Source: JBEKJU01 sp050011095 (GTDB taxonomy: Bacteria; Desulfobacterota; Syntrophorhabdia; Syntrophorhabdales; WCHB1-27). Taken from it: a DNA stretch of 24,694 nucleotides. The position numbers and the translations under genes are program-made. Positions 1 to 7,304 of this stretch are shown here, one piece after another. The DNA lies in assembly GCA_050011095.1 (NCBI GenBank), contig JBEKJU010000113.1, positions 1 through 24,694 on the forward strand, in the 5' to 3' direction. The notes under the pieces were generated by a model, which ran no database searches, had not been told where the DNA came from, and was given only the letters and a program-made list of their open reading frames with translations. Position 1 is the stretch's first letter, and each line of letters begins with the position of its first letter.

Positions 1-423
1 TTCATCGCCCTCTCGGAGGCGATAGCGAGAAAGAACAGGAAAGAGGTCGTAATGATCCTCGAGGCGCTTCTGTCCCAGGGGATGAATATACTCGCCATAC
101 ACGGCTTCATGGCCCGCCATATACGGCTTCTCCTCCAAGCGAAGGACGGGGAAGGGCAATTCAGGGACGTGTCCGATTTTCGCGGTTTCTCCAAGGTCTT
201 CGTCAAACTCAAGGAAGACCTTGATCCTTTGCCGCATGAAAAGAGACAGTACCTCGCCTTCCAGAAGCCCTTCTATGCGTACAATCTCTTCAGGACGAGC
301 CGGAAATACTCAAGGGAAGGGCTTCTATCTTTTCTCGATATGCTTGCCCGTTTTGACGGCAAGGTGAAAAAGGGCACCAGACACGACCGGACAAATTTCG
401 AAGCGGGCATTCTCGGGGTATAA
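1..423 (+). CDS. holA: DNA polymerase III subunit delta, C-terminal part
   Basis: The frame is open from the first base of the window, so the 5' end of the gene lies outside. The visible 140 residues resemble the C-terminal helical domain of the clamp-loader delta subunit: an alpha-helical stretch with RHIRLLLQAK, then a helix rich in Lys and Tyr, ending FEAGILGV. In the family this domain joins the pentameric collar of the clamp loader, which opens the beta clamp and loads it on primed DNA. The next reading frame starts almost at once after the TAA, so holA and the M50 protease gene are probably co-transcribed. The assignment rests on the C-terminal pattern only; the AAA+ part cannot be checked here. 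Confidence 0.72.
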   Translation, partial: FIALSEAIARKNRKEVVMILEALLSQGMNILAIHGFMARHIRLLLQAKDGEGQFRDVSDFRGFSKVFVKLKEDLDPLPHEKRQYLAFQKPFYAYNLFRTSRKYSREGLLSFLDMLARFDGKVKKGTRHDRTNFEAGILGV

Positions 424-426
424 AAG

Positions 427-1248
427 CTGAAGCGCTCCCTCCTGCACCTCCTCCTGTTTCTGCTCACGGTCCTCTCTACCTATATGGTGGGAGGGGCTTT
501 ATACAGCGTCTCGATCATGACGATACTTCTGTCCCACGAGATGGGCCACTACCTCACGAGCAGGCATTACAACGTCCCTTCCTCGCTGCCCTATTTCATC
601 CCTTTTCCCTACTCACCCTTCGGCACCTTCGGGGCTGTCATCAGGATGAGGGGGGTAATTCTCGACAAGCGGTCCCTCTTCGACATAGGGGCCGCCGGTC
701 CGCTCTGCGGGTTCCTACTTTCGTTGCCGGCTGCCTATATCGGCATAAGGCTGTCGACGGCGGTGAAGATGAGCAGTTCCGGCTCTCCCTTCCTGGAGCT
801 TGGCGATCCCCTGCTCTTCAAGCTCCTGGAAGGGCTCATCGTGAGGGATCTTCCGCCGCATTACGAACTGCTGCTCCACCCCGTGGGATACGCCGCCTGG
901 GTCGGACTGTTCGTGACCGCCCTGAACCTCCTGCCCATAGGTCAGCTTGACGGGGGCCACATCGTCTATGCGGTCTTCGGCGAGAGGAGCAAGTGGGTGT
1001 TTCGGGCGCTCATGCCCGTCCTCCTGCTCCTCTCGGTTTTCTATAGCGCTGGGTGGGTGGTCCTCATGATACTGCTTCTGGTGTTTGGCATAAAGCACCC
1101 CCGACCCCTCGACGGCGCAACCCCCCTCGATGGCAAGCGCAGGCTCCTGGCCCTTTTCATGCTCGTCATCTTTGTCCTGGCGTTTGTGCCGGCACCCTTT
1201 CCCGGCGGCAGCTTGTGGGAGTTGGTGGGAAGGCTGTTCGCGAAATGA
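427..1248 (+). CDS. Site-2 protease family (M50) membrane metalloprotease
   Basis: This is a multi-pass membrane zinc protease of the M50/site-2 protease family, which cleaves substrates within the membrane. The zinc motif HEMGH is near residues 37-41 counted from codon 427, and the second metal motif, in NLLPIGQLDGGH, is near residue 170. Both are family hallmarks. The segment PYFIPFPYSPFGTFGAVIRM is typical of bacterial and plant EGY-like members. The first ATG is at 484, but the frame is open from the holA stop and codes for a hydrophobic helix (LHLLLFLLTVLSTYMVGG) that relatives carry. I therefore prefer CTG at 427, behind a weak GGGG. The TGA stop touches a short palindromic repeat at 1248-1303. 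The substrate is unknown. Confidence 0.85.
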   Translation: MKRSLLHLLLFLLTVLSTYMVGGALYSVSIMTILLSHEMGHYLTSRHYNVPSSLPYFIPFPYSPFGTFGAVIRMRGVILDKRSLFDIGAAGPLCGFLLSLPAAYIGIRLSTAVKMSSSGSPFLELGDPLLFKLLEGLIVRDLPPHYELLLHPVGYAAWVGLFVTALNLLPIGQLDGGHIVYAVFGERSKWVFRALMPVLLLLSVFYSAGWVVLMILLLVFGIKHPRPLDGATPLDGKRRLLALFMLVIFVLAFVPAPFPGGSLWELVGRLFAK

Positions 1249-1303
1249 GGGCTCGGAAGGAAATAAATGAGCCAGATGGCCCATTTATTTTATGACGAGC
1301 CCT
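1248..1303. repeat. Internally deleted 56-bp copy of the MITE-like repeat
   Basis: It starts AGGGCTCGGAAGG and ends CGAGCCCT, like the two 160-bp copies at 9489 and 15371, but lacks about 104 bp of the middle. What remains folds into a hairpin: 1261-1274 pairs with 1277-1290, 13 pairs with one A-C mismatch around a GA centre. Its first base is the last base of the protease stop codon. The hairpin could end transcription or protect the mRNA end. The deletion joins two near-identical GAGYCRGATGGC segments seen in the full copies. Confidence 0.85.
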
Positions 1304-1315
1304 AAGGGCGGCGTT

Positions 1316-1366
1316 CGGCCGGGCGTCCGGAAGGCGCCGCACCTCTTCCCGCAACTCGCCCGGCCG
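1316..1366. repeat. 10-bp perfect inverted repeat between convergent genes
   Basis: CGGCCGGGCG at 1316-1325 is the exact reverse complement of CGCCCGGCCG at 1357-1366, with a 31-nt loop. It lies between the convergent protease and lipoprotein genes. There is no T-run, so it is not a classical intrinsic terminator. Confidence 0.4.
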
Positions 1367-1392
1367 CGATCAGGCTATCTTATAAAAGAAAT

Positions 1393-2037
1393 CTACTCCA
1401 CCTCGGTTACTTTCACCGTCCGGGGCGGTTTGCGGTTAAGACTGATGACGACTTCCGCATTGTTCACGGCCTCCGGCAGGGTCATGGTTTTCTGGGTCAG
1501 ATCGATGAAATCTTCCTTGTGGAAATAGATGAGCGTATATTCCAGAAATCCCCCGTACTGATTACACCGTGAGTAGTCGCGGACGGGCCAGAAGACGCCG
1601 AAGGCGAGACCGTCGACCCCCTCCATGTCGAGATCAGTAGCCTTGAGATAACGTAGGTTGTCCTCGAAGTGGTGATTGAACACCTCGGAGAATCTTTCCT
1701 TGGGCTTTGACTCGGCCTCGCCGAAACTGATGTCCCGCGGCCTCACCTGGACGAGGAGATAGCAGTGTTTCCTGCCTTCGTTGTCAGAAATGGCCGTAAA
1801 ACCGATGCCGTTAGGGTAAACGTCAATACCGGCCGAACGGTATCGCTTATATATACCCTTTAAGTTCTGCTGATACCTTGCGGACAACTCGGAAAGCTGG
1901 GGGTCCTGATAGGAGCCCTTTATGCCCTCATTTTCATTCTTTGCAATGAAGATGGGACCAGTGCCGCATGAGACAAGGGTGCACAGGAGGAAAACAAGAA
2001 TCAACAATCTCTTATACCGAGTCGCCTTCTTCGCCAC
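1393..2037 (-). CDS. Putative lipoprotein of unknown function
   Basis: I do not recognise the family. The N terminus reads VAKKATRYKRLLILVFLLCTLVSC, a basic stretch, a hydrophobic core and a lipobox (LVSC). With the GTG start at 2037 the lipidated Cys is residue 24, a usual signal length; an ATG at 2079 would put it at residue 38. A GAGGAG lies 11 nt before the GTG. The mature protein is about 190 residues, mixed and soluble, without further membrane segments, so a membrane-anchored periplasmic protein is likely. The start region overlaps a repeat-like sequence that also occurs before cysK. The gene is monocistronic and convergent with the M50 gene. Confidence 0.6.
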   Translation of the reverse strand: MAKKATRYKRLLILVFLLCTLVSCGTGPIFIAKNENEGIKGSYQDPQLSELSARYQQNLKGIYKRYRSAGIDVYPNGIGFTAISDNEGRKHCYLLVQVRPRDISFGEAESKPKERFSEVFNHHFEDNLRYLKATDLDMEGVDGLAFGVFWPVRDYSRCNQYGGFLEYTLIYFHKEDFIDLTQKTMTLPEAVNNAEVVISLNRKPPRTVKVTEVE

Positions 2038-2105
2038 ATCTTCGTTGTCTCCTCGTCGCTCTCCTTGACGTACTAACATGTACGCCTGCGTCGGCTCCTC
2101 GTCGC
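2036..2105 (-). repeat. Dispersed repeat at gene start, copy A
   Basis: On the minus strand this stretch holds GGAGAGCGACGAGGAGAC (2064-2047), followed by the GTG start of the lipoprotein. The 18-bp core matches 17 of 18 bases at 13493-13510, upstream of cysK. Both copies also share ACGCCTGCG on the plus strand at similar distance. A small hairpin, CGTAC and GTACG around a 6-nt loop, lies in the middle of this copy. The element carries its own ribosome-binding-like GAGGAG. Confidence 0.45.
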
Positions 2106-2203
2106 CGCCGCGATTTGACTTTTAATGCAACACGGTAGTATTCATGTCCGGTGTCCTTTTTCTAGTATTTTTAAGATATCTATCAGCTATTAAATTATAT
2201 ATA

Positions 2204-2422
2204 TTAATCGATGGTGAACCGTTTTTCGTAAAGAAGCTTCTTGATGGCGAAAATAGCATCCAGGTCCTTCTTCCTGTACAGCCTTTGTCCCTTGGAGCTT
2301 TTTACCGGCTTTATATCCCGGAATTCCTGTTCCCAGTACCGCAGTATGTGAGGCCTGAGGCCGGTGAGGGTACAAACCTCTTTTATTCTGTAGAATACCC
2401 TTTCAGGGATATTCGGGATCAT
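2204..2422 (-). CDS. Short MerR-type helix-turn-helix protein
   Basis: 72 residues, almost entirely a MerR winged-helix DNA-binding domain. FYRIKEVCTLTGLRPHILRY is the helix-turn-helix, followed by YWEQEFRDIKP and RLYRKKDLDAIFAIKKLL as wing and second helix. It lacks the long dimerisation coiled coil and the effector domain of full-length MerR proteins. Its ATG overlaps the ihfA stop by 4 nt (ATGA), which points to translational coupling. This pheST-ihfA-merR order is a recurrent arrangement in deltaproteobacteria, from memory. Its target genes are unknown. It is the last gene of the thrS operon; downstream the sequence turns AT-rich and I see only a weak hairpin. Confidence 0.85.
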   Translation of the reverse strand: MIPNIPERVFYRIKEVCTLTGLRPHILRYWEQEFRDIKPVKSSKGQRLYRKKDLDAIFAIKKLLYEKRFTID

Positions 2423-2712
2423 GTTCCGTTATGATGATTGTCGTTTATTTCATCTTTCAAAACCTGACTCAGCCTGAAGCTGAGCACCCTCCGCGGGGCG
2501 ATCTCGATCTCTTCGCCCGTCTGGGGATTCCGCCCCTTTCGCGCCTTCTTGTCCTTCACCACGAAATTTCCCAGCCCGGAGATCTTGACATTTTCTCCCT
2601 GGGCCAGGCGTTCCTTCACGAGCTTGAAAAAATGCTCGACAATATCGGACGATTCCCTTTTAGAAAAGCCGAGCTTTTCGTATACGGTTGTCACTATTTC
2701 CTGCTTCGTCAT
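2419..2712 (-). CDS. ihfA: Integration host factor, alpha-type HU/IHF protein
   Basis: 97 residues, the normal size for an HU/IHF subunit. It begins MTKQEIVTTVYEKLGFSKRE and carries the family core VKISGLGNFVVKDKKARKGR followed by NPQTGEEIEI. The beta-arm Pro that intercalates into DNA lies in the RNPQTGEE stretch. IHF bends DNA at specific sites and acts in recombination, replication and sigma-54 promoters. Linkage to pheST is the same as for ihfA in Proteobacteria, which supports alpha over beta. It starts 9 nt after the pheT stop and overlaps the MerR-type gene by 4 nt. Confidence 0.92.
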   Translation of the reverse strand: MTKQEIVTTVYEKLGFSKRESSDIVEHFFKLVKERLAQGENVKISGLGNFVVKDKKARKGRNPQTGEEIEIAPRRVLSFRLSQVLKDEINDNHHNGT

Positions 2713-2721
2713 ATACCCTCC

Positions 2722-5112
2722 CTACCTTCTCAGCGTTATCCCTTCGGTCCTGGTAAGTCCGTCAATGATGATCTGCTGGAGACTATTTACACTTTCGTCT
2801 GTCAGCGTATCCTCGTAGGATTGAAAAACAACGCGGAAAGATATGCTTCTTTCCTCCTTCTTAAAGATGTCGAAAATCCCGACCGAGACTATCAGAGGTG
2901 AAACATTCCTGATCCTCTCAACCAGTTCGCCTACCGGAATCGAATCGTCCACGTAGAAAGAGAAATCGCGAATGACGGCCGGGTAACGGGGTATGGGCCT
3001 GTATGTCCTCTCCCCGGTCCCCTTCCCGGTGATCACATCCAGGTCCAATTCGGCGCACCATGCCCTGTCGGTGACGTCGTAGGCGCCCCTCACGCTGTCC
3101 CGAAGGGCCCCCATCCATCCGACTTTTGCACCGTCCACAACGAGGTCCGCGGATTCCGCCGGCTCGAGGAAGGGCGCGTCCGTCTTCTCCAGCCGGAGCG
3201 GGAGATTGAACCGGTCGAAGAGGTCCTCCAGCACGCCCTTCAAATCGAAGAAATCGAACTCCCTGGACGGGTCCCTCCAGAAGTACTCCCTCTCCCTTCC
3301 GGAGATGGCGCAGCACAGGTGCATCGATTCGCGGGGTAATACGGAAGCGTCCGATCCGAAGAATACCTTCCCGATCTCGAAGATCCTCAGGTTCTTGGTG
3401 CCCCTGTTGCTGTTGTAAGCGATGTTTTCGAGGACGCCGGCTGCAAGAAAGGTCCGCATGACGCCCAGCTCTTTTGAAATGGGGTTGAGTATGGGCACAC
3501 AGGACGCGCGCTCGTCGGACCCGCTGTCATCGGCATCGAGGCCGAACTTCTCTATGTTGGCGCTGTTGAAGAACCCGTAATTGATGACCTCGAAGAATCC
3601 GCACGCGGTGAGGTACTCTTTGGCGGAGTCGATGACCGAGTCCCTCTTTGCGGGCGACACGGAAAGAAGCGAACTCACCGGGCGCGATGCGGGAACCGCG
3701 TCGTAGCCGATTATGCGGGCCACCTCCTCGATAAGGTCACAGTATTCGTTCAGGTCGTGGCGAAACGAGGGTATGGAGAACGTCATGGCGTCCCCTTCTG
3801 TTTCTGTCGGGTGGATGCCAAGTGAATCCAGGCCCAGGACGACCTGCTCGCGCGAGAGGGTCGTTCCGATGATCTCCTGCGTCCGCGCGAGGCCCAGGCC
3901 GATCGATCGGGGTTTCATCCGCTCGTACACCTCAACCGATCCCCGGAGGACCTCTCCGCCCGATGTACGCTGCATCAGCTCGATGGCCCTTCTGGCCGCG
4001 TAATCGACACCCTCGATATCGATGCCCTTCTCGAACCGCGCCGATGCCTCTGACCGCAGGTCGAGCCGCCTCGCCGTCCGCCTGATGAGGAGGGGATTGA
4101 AGAAGGCGCTTTCCAGGGCCACATCGCTCGTGTCCGCGCTTATCTCCGAGTTTTCTCCTCCCATCACGCCGGCGATGGCAACGGGACCGGCACCGTCGCA
4201 AATGAGTATGTCGCCCTTCTCAACCATCCTGTCAGAACCGTCGAGCGTGCGGAACACGGCCTTCTCCCCTGCCACCCTCGCCTCGATAATCTGCGAGCGA
4301 ATCCTCGCGTAGTCAAAGGCGTGAAGCGGCTGGCCCAACTCTAACATGACATAATTCGTGACGTCAACGATGGAATTTATGGGCCTCATGCCGGCCTTCG
4401 TGATCCTGCTTCTCATCCAGAAGGGGGCCCGGACGATCGAGATGCCCCGGATCATCCGGAGGACGTATCGCGGGCACGCATCGGCATCGCGCACCGCGAG
4501 GCGGATCATGTCATCCAGGTCCGCCTTTTCGTCCAGGGTGAAGGAGGGGAGGGTAATCGAAAGGTGGAATATGCTCGCCACTTCCCTGGCAATGCCGAGG
4601 ATCGACTGGCAGTCACCCCTATTGGGCGGCACATTGACATCGAGCACGTAATCGGGGATTTCCAGCGCCAGGTCGAGGGGTTCGCCTGTCCTGAGTTCGG
4701 CGGGGAGGACGAAGATGCCGCTATGGTCATCCGAGAGCCCGAGTTCTCTTTCCGAGCAGAGCATGCCCGAAGACTCCATCCCCCTGAGCCGTCTTTTCTC
4801 GATCACGGTGCCGTCCGCGAGGCGCCCCCCCGGCATTGCGACAGGCACCTTCTGCCCCTTTCCGATATTGGGCGCGCCACAGACGATGGGAAGGACTTCG
4901 CCGGCCACCTCGACCCGGCACAGGGAGAGTTTTTCCGCGGACGGGTGTCGTGCGATCTCCACGATCTCGCCCACGCAGACACCAGTGAAGAGGGGCGAAA
5001 TCTCCTCCATGCCCTCAACCTCGAGACCCCTGTTCGTGAGCCCTTCGGCCACTTCAGGCGCACTCGCCGATACAGGGGTGAATTCTTTCAGCCAGTTAAA
5101 GGGTACTCTCAT
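2722..5112 (-). CDS. pheT: Phenylalanine-tRNA ligase, beta subunit
   Basis: 796 residues, full length for bacterial PheT. The order is: N-terminal MRVPFNWLKEF; the EMAP-like tRNA-binding OB fold around residues 40-150 (VGEIVEIARHPSAEKLSLCR, then VCGAPNI); the B3/B4 editing region with RPINSIVDVTNYVMLELGQP and HAFD near 240-270; B5; the catalytic-like core with GYDAVPASRP; and the C-terminal ferredoxin-fold anticodon-binding domain from about 700 (YRPIPRYPAVIRDFSFYVDD). With PheS it forms the alpha2-beta2 enzyme that charges tRNA-Phe and edits Tyr. It starts 7 nt after the pheS stop. Confidence 0.97.
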   Translation of the reverse strand: MRVPFNWLKEFTPVSASAPEVAEGLTNRGLEVEGMEEISPLFTGVCVGEIVEIARHPSAEKLSLCRVEVAGEVLPIVCGAPNIGKGQKVPVAMPGGRLADGTVIEKRRLRGMESSGMLCSERELGLSDDHSGIFVLPAELRTGEPLDLALEIPDYVLDVNVPPNRGDCQSILGIAREVASIFHLSITLPSFTLDEKADLDDMIRLAVRDADACPRYVLRMIRGISIVRAPFWMRSRITKAGMRPINSIVDVTNYVMLELGQPLHAFDYARIRSQIIEARVAGEKAVFRTLDGSDRMVEKGDILICDGAGPVAIAGVMGGENSEISADTSDVALESAFFNPLLIRRTARRLDLRSEASARFEKGIDIEGVDYAARRAIELMQRTSGGEVLRGSVEVYERMKPRSIGLGLARTQEIIGTTLSREQVVLGLDSLGIHPTETEGDAMTFSIPSFRHDLNEYCDLIEEVARIIGYDAVPASRPVSSLLSVSPAKRDSVIDSAKEYLTACGFFEVINYGFFNSANIEKFGLDADDSGSDERASCVPILNPISKELGVMRTFLAAGVLENIAYNSNRGTKNLRIFEIGKVFFGSDASVLPRESMHLCCAISGREREYFWRDPSREFDFFDLKGVLEDLFDRFNLPLRLEKTDAPFLEPAESADLVVDGAKVGWMGALRDSVRGAYDVTDRAWCAELDLDVITGKGTGERTYRPIPRYPAVIRDFSFYVDDSIPVGELVERIRNVSPLIVSVGIFDIFKKEERSISFRVVFQSYEDTLTDESVNSLQQIIIDGLTRTEGITLRR

Positions 5113-5119
5113 GCCGACC

Positions 5120-6130
5120 TCAGAACTGTGACAGGAAACGGACGTCGTTATAATAGAACTGTTTGATGTCGTCGATGCCGAACTTTATCATGGCGATCCT
5201 CTCGACGCCCATGCCGAAGGCGAACCCGCTGACCTCTTCCGGGTCGTAGCCGACGTTCCTGAAGACCTGGGGATGAACAGTCCCGGAACCGAGGATTTCG
5301 AGCCACCCTGTCCGTTTGCATACGCCGCAGCCCGCGCCCTTGCAAATGACGCAGCCGATGTCCACCTCAGCCGACGGCTCGGTAAAGGGGAAATAGCTCG
5401 GCCTGAACCGCACCGGCACGTTTTGTCCGAACATCTCATGGATAAACATGGTCAGCACGCCCTTGAGGTCGGAGAACCTCACGGACCTGTCGACCATCAG
5501 GCCTTCAACCTGGTGAAACATGGGGGTGTGGGATATGTCCTGATCGTGCCGGTAGACGGCCCCGGGGACAATGACCCGTATCGGTGGCGATTCGCGCTCC
5601 ATGGTCCGTATCTGAACGGGTGAGGTGTGGGTGCGGAGCACCACACCGGGTTTGACATAGAACGTATCCTGCATGTCGCGGGCGGGATGGTCCTTGGGAA
5701 TGTTGAGGGCCTCGAAATTGTAGTAATCCAGCTCGATGTCGGGCCCCTCGGCCACCTTGAAGCCCAGGGAGGAAAAGATCCGGATGATCTCGTCGAGGAC
5801 GACCGTTATGGGATGCTTCCTTCCAAGGACGGGCCTCTTGCCGGGCAGCGTGATGTCGATGGAGGACTCCCGTTCCCTTTTTCGCTTCTCCTCCGTCGCA
5901 TATGACGCCTCAAGCTCACCCAGCCTTGCCTCGGCCCCACGTTTGAGGTCGTTGATCTCCCGGCCGGCAATACGCCTCTCCTCCAACTCCTGCATCTTCA
6001 GCCGCTCATAATACTCCGAGAAAAGGCCCTTCCTGCCGAGGAGGGTGATCCTCACCCGCCTCACATCGTCCATCGAGCGAATCGAAGCGAGTTCCTGTGC
6101 AACATGATCCTTCAGCGCTGTAAGATCCAC
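5120..6130 (-). CDS. pheS: Phenylalanine-tRNA ligase, alpha subunit
   Basis: Catalytic class II subunit that makes Phe-tRNA. Visible motifs are GPDIELDYYNFEALN (class II motif 1 region), MQDTFY, HTSPVQIRTM, FRPSYFPFTEPS and GFAFGMGVERIAMIKFGIDD (motif 3). A CVICKGAGCGVC cluster, common in bacterial PheS, lies between motifs 2 and 3. An N-terminal coiled coil of about 80 residues contacts tRNA. The longest frame starts at GTG 6142, but the AAGGTGGGG that would serve as ribosome-binding site overlaps that codon and fits GTG at 6130 better, so I chose 6130 (336 residues). It lies 56 nt after the rplT stop. Confidence 0.95.
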   Translation of the reverse strand: MDLTALKDHVAQELASIRSMDDVRRVRITLLGRKGLFSEYYERLKMQELEERRIAGREINDLKRGAEARLGELEASYATEEKRKRERESSIDITLPGKRPVLGRKHPITVVLDEIIRIFSSLGFKVAEGPDIELDYYNFEALNIPKDHPARDMQDTFYVKPGVVLRTHTSPVQIRTMERESPPIRVIVPGAVYRHDQDISHTPMFHQVEGLMVDRSVRFSDLKGVLTMFIHEMFGQNVPVRFRPSYFPFTEPSAEVDIGCVICKGAGCGVCKRTGWLEILGSGTVHPQVFRNVGYDPEEVSGFAFGMGVERIAMIKFGIDDIKQFYYNDVRFLSQF

Positions 6131-6186
6131 CTCGTGCCCCACCTTGTGTCGACTGTTACTGGAGAGCCAACCTTGAGCCAGTCCCC

Positions 6187-6546
6187 TTATTGGGCTGCCT
6201 GAGCCCTGACCTTCTCAACAAGGGTTCCGAAACCTGCGGGATCCTTCACGGCTATGTCGGCGAGCGACTTGCGGTCCAATCCGATGTTGTTCAGCTTCAG
6301 TCCGTGGATGAACTGGCTGTAAGCCATGCCGTACGATCTGCATGCCGCATTGATTCTCGTTATCCACAGGGCCCTGAAATCCCGCTTCCTTTGCTTTCTG
6401 CCCGCGAAGGCGTGCTGCATCGCCCTGAAGACGGACTGCTGGGCGACTTTGTAGACGGAGCGCCGAGCCCCTACCATGCCCCTCGCGGCCTTCAGGATCT
6501 TTTTTCGTCTGGCCCTTGCCTTTGTTCCTCTCTTAGCCCTTGGCAT
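6187..6546 (-). CDS. rplT: 50S ribosomal protein L20
   Basis: 119 residues, normal length. It begins MPRAKRGTKARARRKKILKA and shows the L20 core AFAGRKQRKRDFRALWITRI followed by NAACRSYGMAYSQFIHGLK. L20 binds 23S rRNA early in 50S assembly; in other bacteria it also represses the infC-rpmI-rplT mRNA by binding a leader. It starts 21 nt after the rpmI stop. No obvious L20-binding pseudoknot could be identified by eye in the short gaps here. Confidence 0.97.
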   Translation of the reverse strand: MPRAKRGTKARARRKKILKAARGMVGARRSVYKVAQQSVFRAMQHAFAGRKQRKRDFRALWITRINAACRSYGMAYSQFIHGLKLNNIGLDRKSLADIAVKDPAGFGTLVEKVRAQAAQ

Positions 6547-6567
6547 TTTTCTAACTCCTTCGCCACC

Positions 6568-6765
6568 TTATAGATAGGGAATTAACTTTTTCACGTTCTT
6601 TTCGTTTGCAGGATGTACCATTACCGTCTTTGAGAGGTTCCTCTTCCTCTTCGGCGATTTCGAGGAGAGGAGATGGCTATGGAAGGCCCTCGACCTCTTG
6701 ATCTTGCCTGTTGCGGTCTTCTTCACCCTCTTCGCCACGCCCCTGTGCGTCTTCAGCTTCGGCAT
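6568..6765 (-). CDS. rpmI: 50S ribosomal protein L35
   Basis: 65 residues, very basic, with the L35 start MPKLKTHRGVAKRVKKTATG and the end EKNVKKLIPYL. It is a small 50S protein near L15 and 23S rRNA. It lies between infC and rplT as in most bacteria, 9 nt after the infC stop. Confidence 0.97.
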   Translation of the reverse strand: MPKLKTHRGVAKRVKKTATGKIKRSRAFHSHLLSSKSPKRKRNLSKTVMVHPANEKNVKKLIPYL

Positions 6766-6774
6766 GCCTCCTCC

Positions 6775-7299
6775 TCACTTTGGTGCAAAAACAATGATTA
6801 TATTTCTTCCGTCGAACTTCGGTCTCTGTTCCACGTCACCCACGTCTTTCAGGGCCTCCATGACTTTCGTGGCGAGCTGTTCCCCCTTGTCCCTGTGGAG
6901 AACCTCTCTCCCCCGGAACATGATCGTCAGCTTAACCCTGTCGCCCTCGCCCAGAAAATCCCGCAGATGCTTGAGCTTGAACTCAAGGTCGTGTCCCTCG
7001 ATCTTCAGCCCGAGCTTCATCTCCTTCACCTGGATGATGGTCTGTTTCTTCTTGGCCTCCTGCGCCCGCTTGGCCGTCTGGTACTTGAACTTCCCATAAT
7101 CCATGATCCTCACGACGGGAGGCTGGGCCTTCGGTGACACCTCAACCAGATCGAGTTCCCGCTCCCGCGCGATCTTGATGGCCTCGTAGGTGGACATGAT
7201 GCCTAGCATGGAACCGTCTTCATCTATCACCCTCACCTCTTTAGCCCTTATCCTTTCGTTAATGTTCGTAACATCCTTTACGTCTCTGGCAGATCCTAT
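6775..7299 (-). CDS. infC: Translation initiation factor IF-3, probable ATA start
   Basis: IF-3 binds the 30S subunit, checks the start codon and initiator tRNA, and keeps subunits apart. The N domain has INERIRAKEVRVID and GIMSTYEAIKIARERELDLV. A KFKYQTAKRAQEAKKKQ linker follows, then the C domain VKEMKLGLKIEGHDLEFKLK. The longest frame begins GTG at 7308, but that codon lies inside the Shine-Dalgarno AGGAGGT (7313-7307). Eight bases after AGGAGG comes ATA at 7299-7297, in frame, giving a 174-residue protein. infC commonly uses AUU, AUC or AUA so that IF-3 can limit its own synthesis. The Shine-Dalgarno overlaps the thrS stop TGA (7307-7305). Confidence 0.95.
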   Translation of the reverse strand: MGSARDVKDVTNINERIRAKEVRVIDEDGSMLGIMSTYEAIKIARERELDLVEVSPKAQPPVVRIMDYGKFKYQTAKRAQEAKKKQTIIQVKEMKLGLKIEGHDLEFKLKHLRDFLGEGDRVKLTIMFRGREVLHRDKGEQLATKVMEALKDVGDVEQRPKFDGRNIIIVFAPK

Positions 7300-7304
7300 A
7301 AAAC

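Noticed and set aside
2110..2203. Terminator of the thrS operon
   Set aside because: Only a bulged, weak hairpin could be drawn (GACACCGG with CCGTGTT), with no clear T-run.
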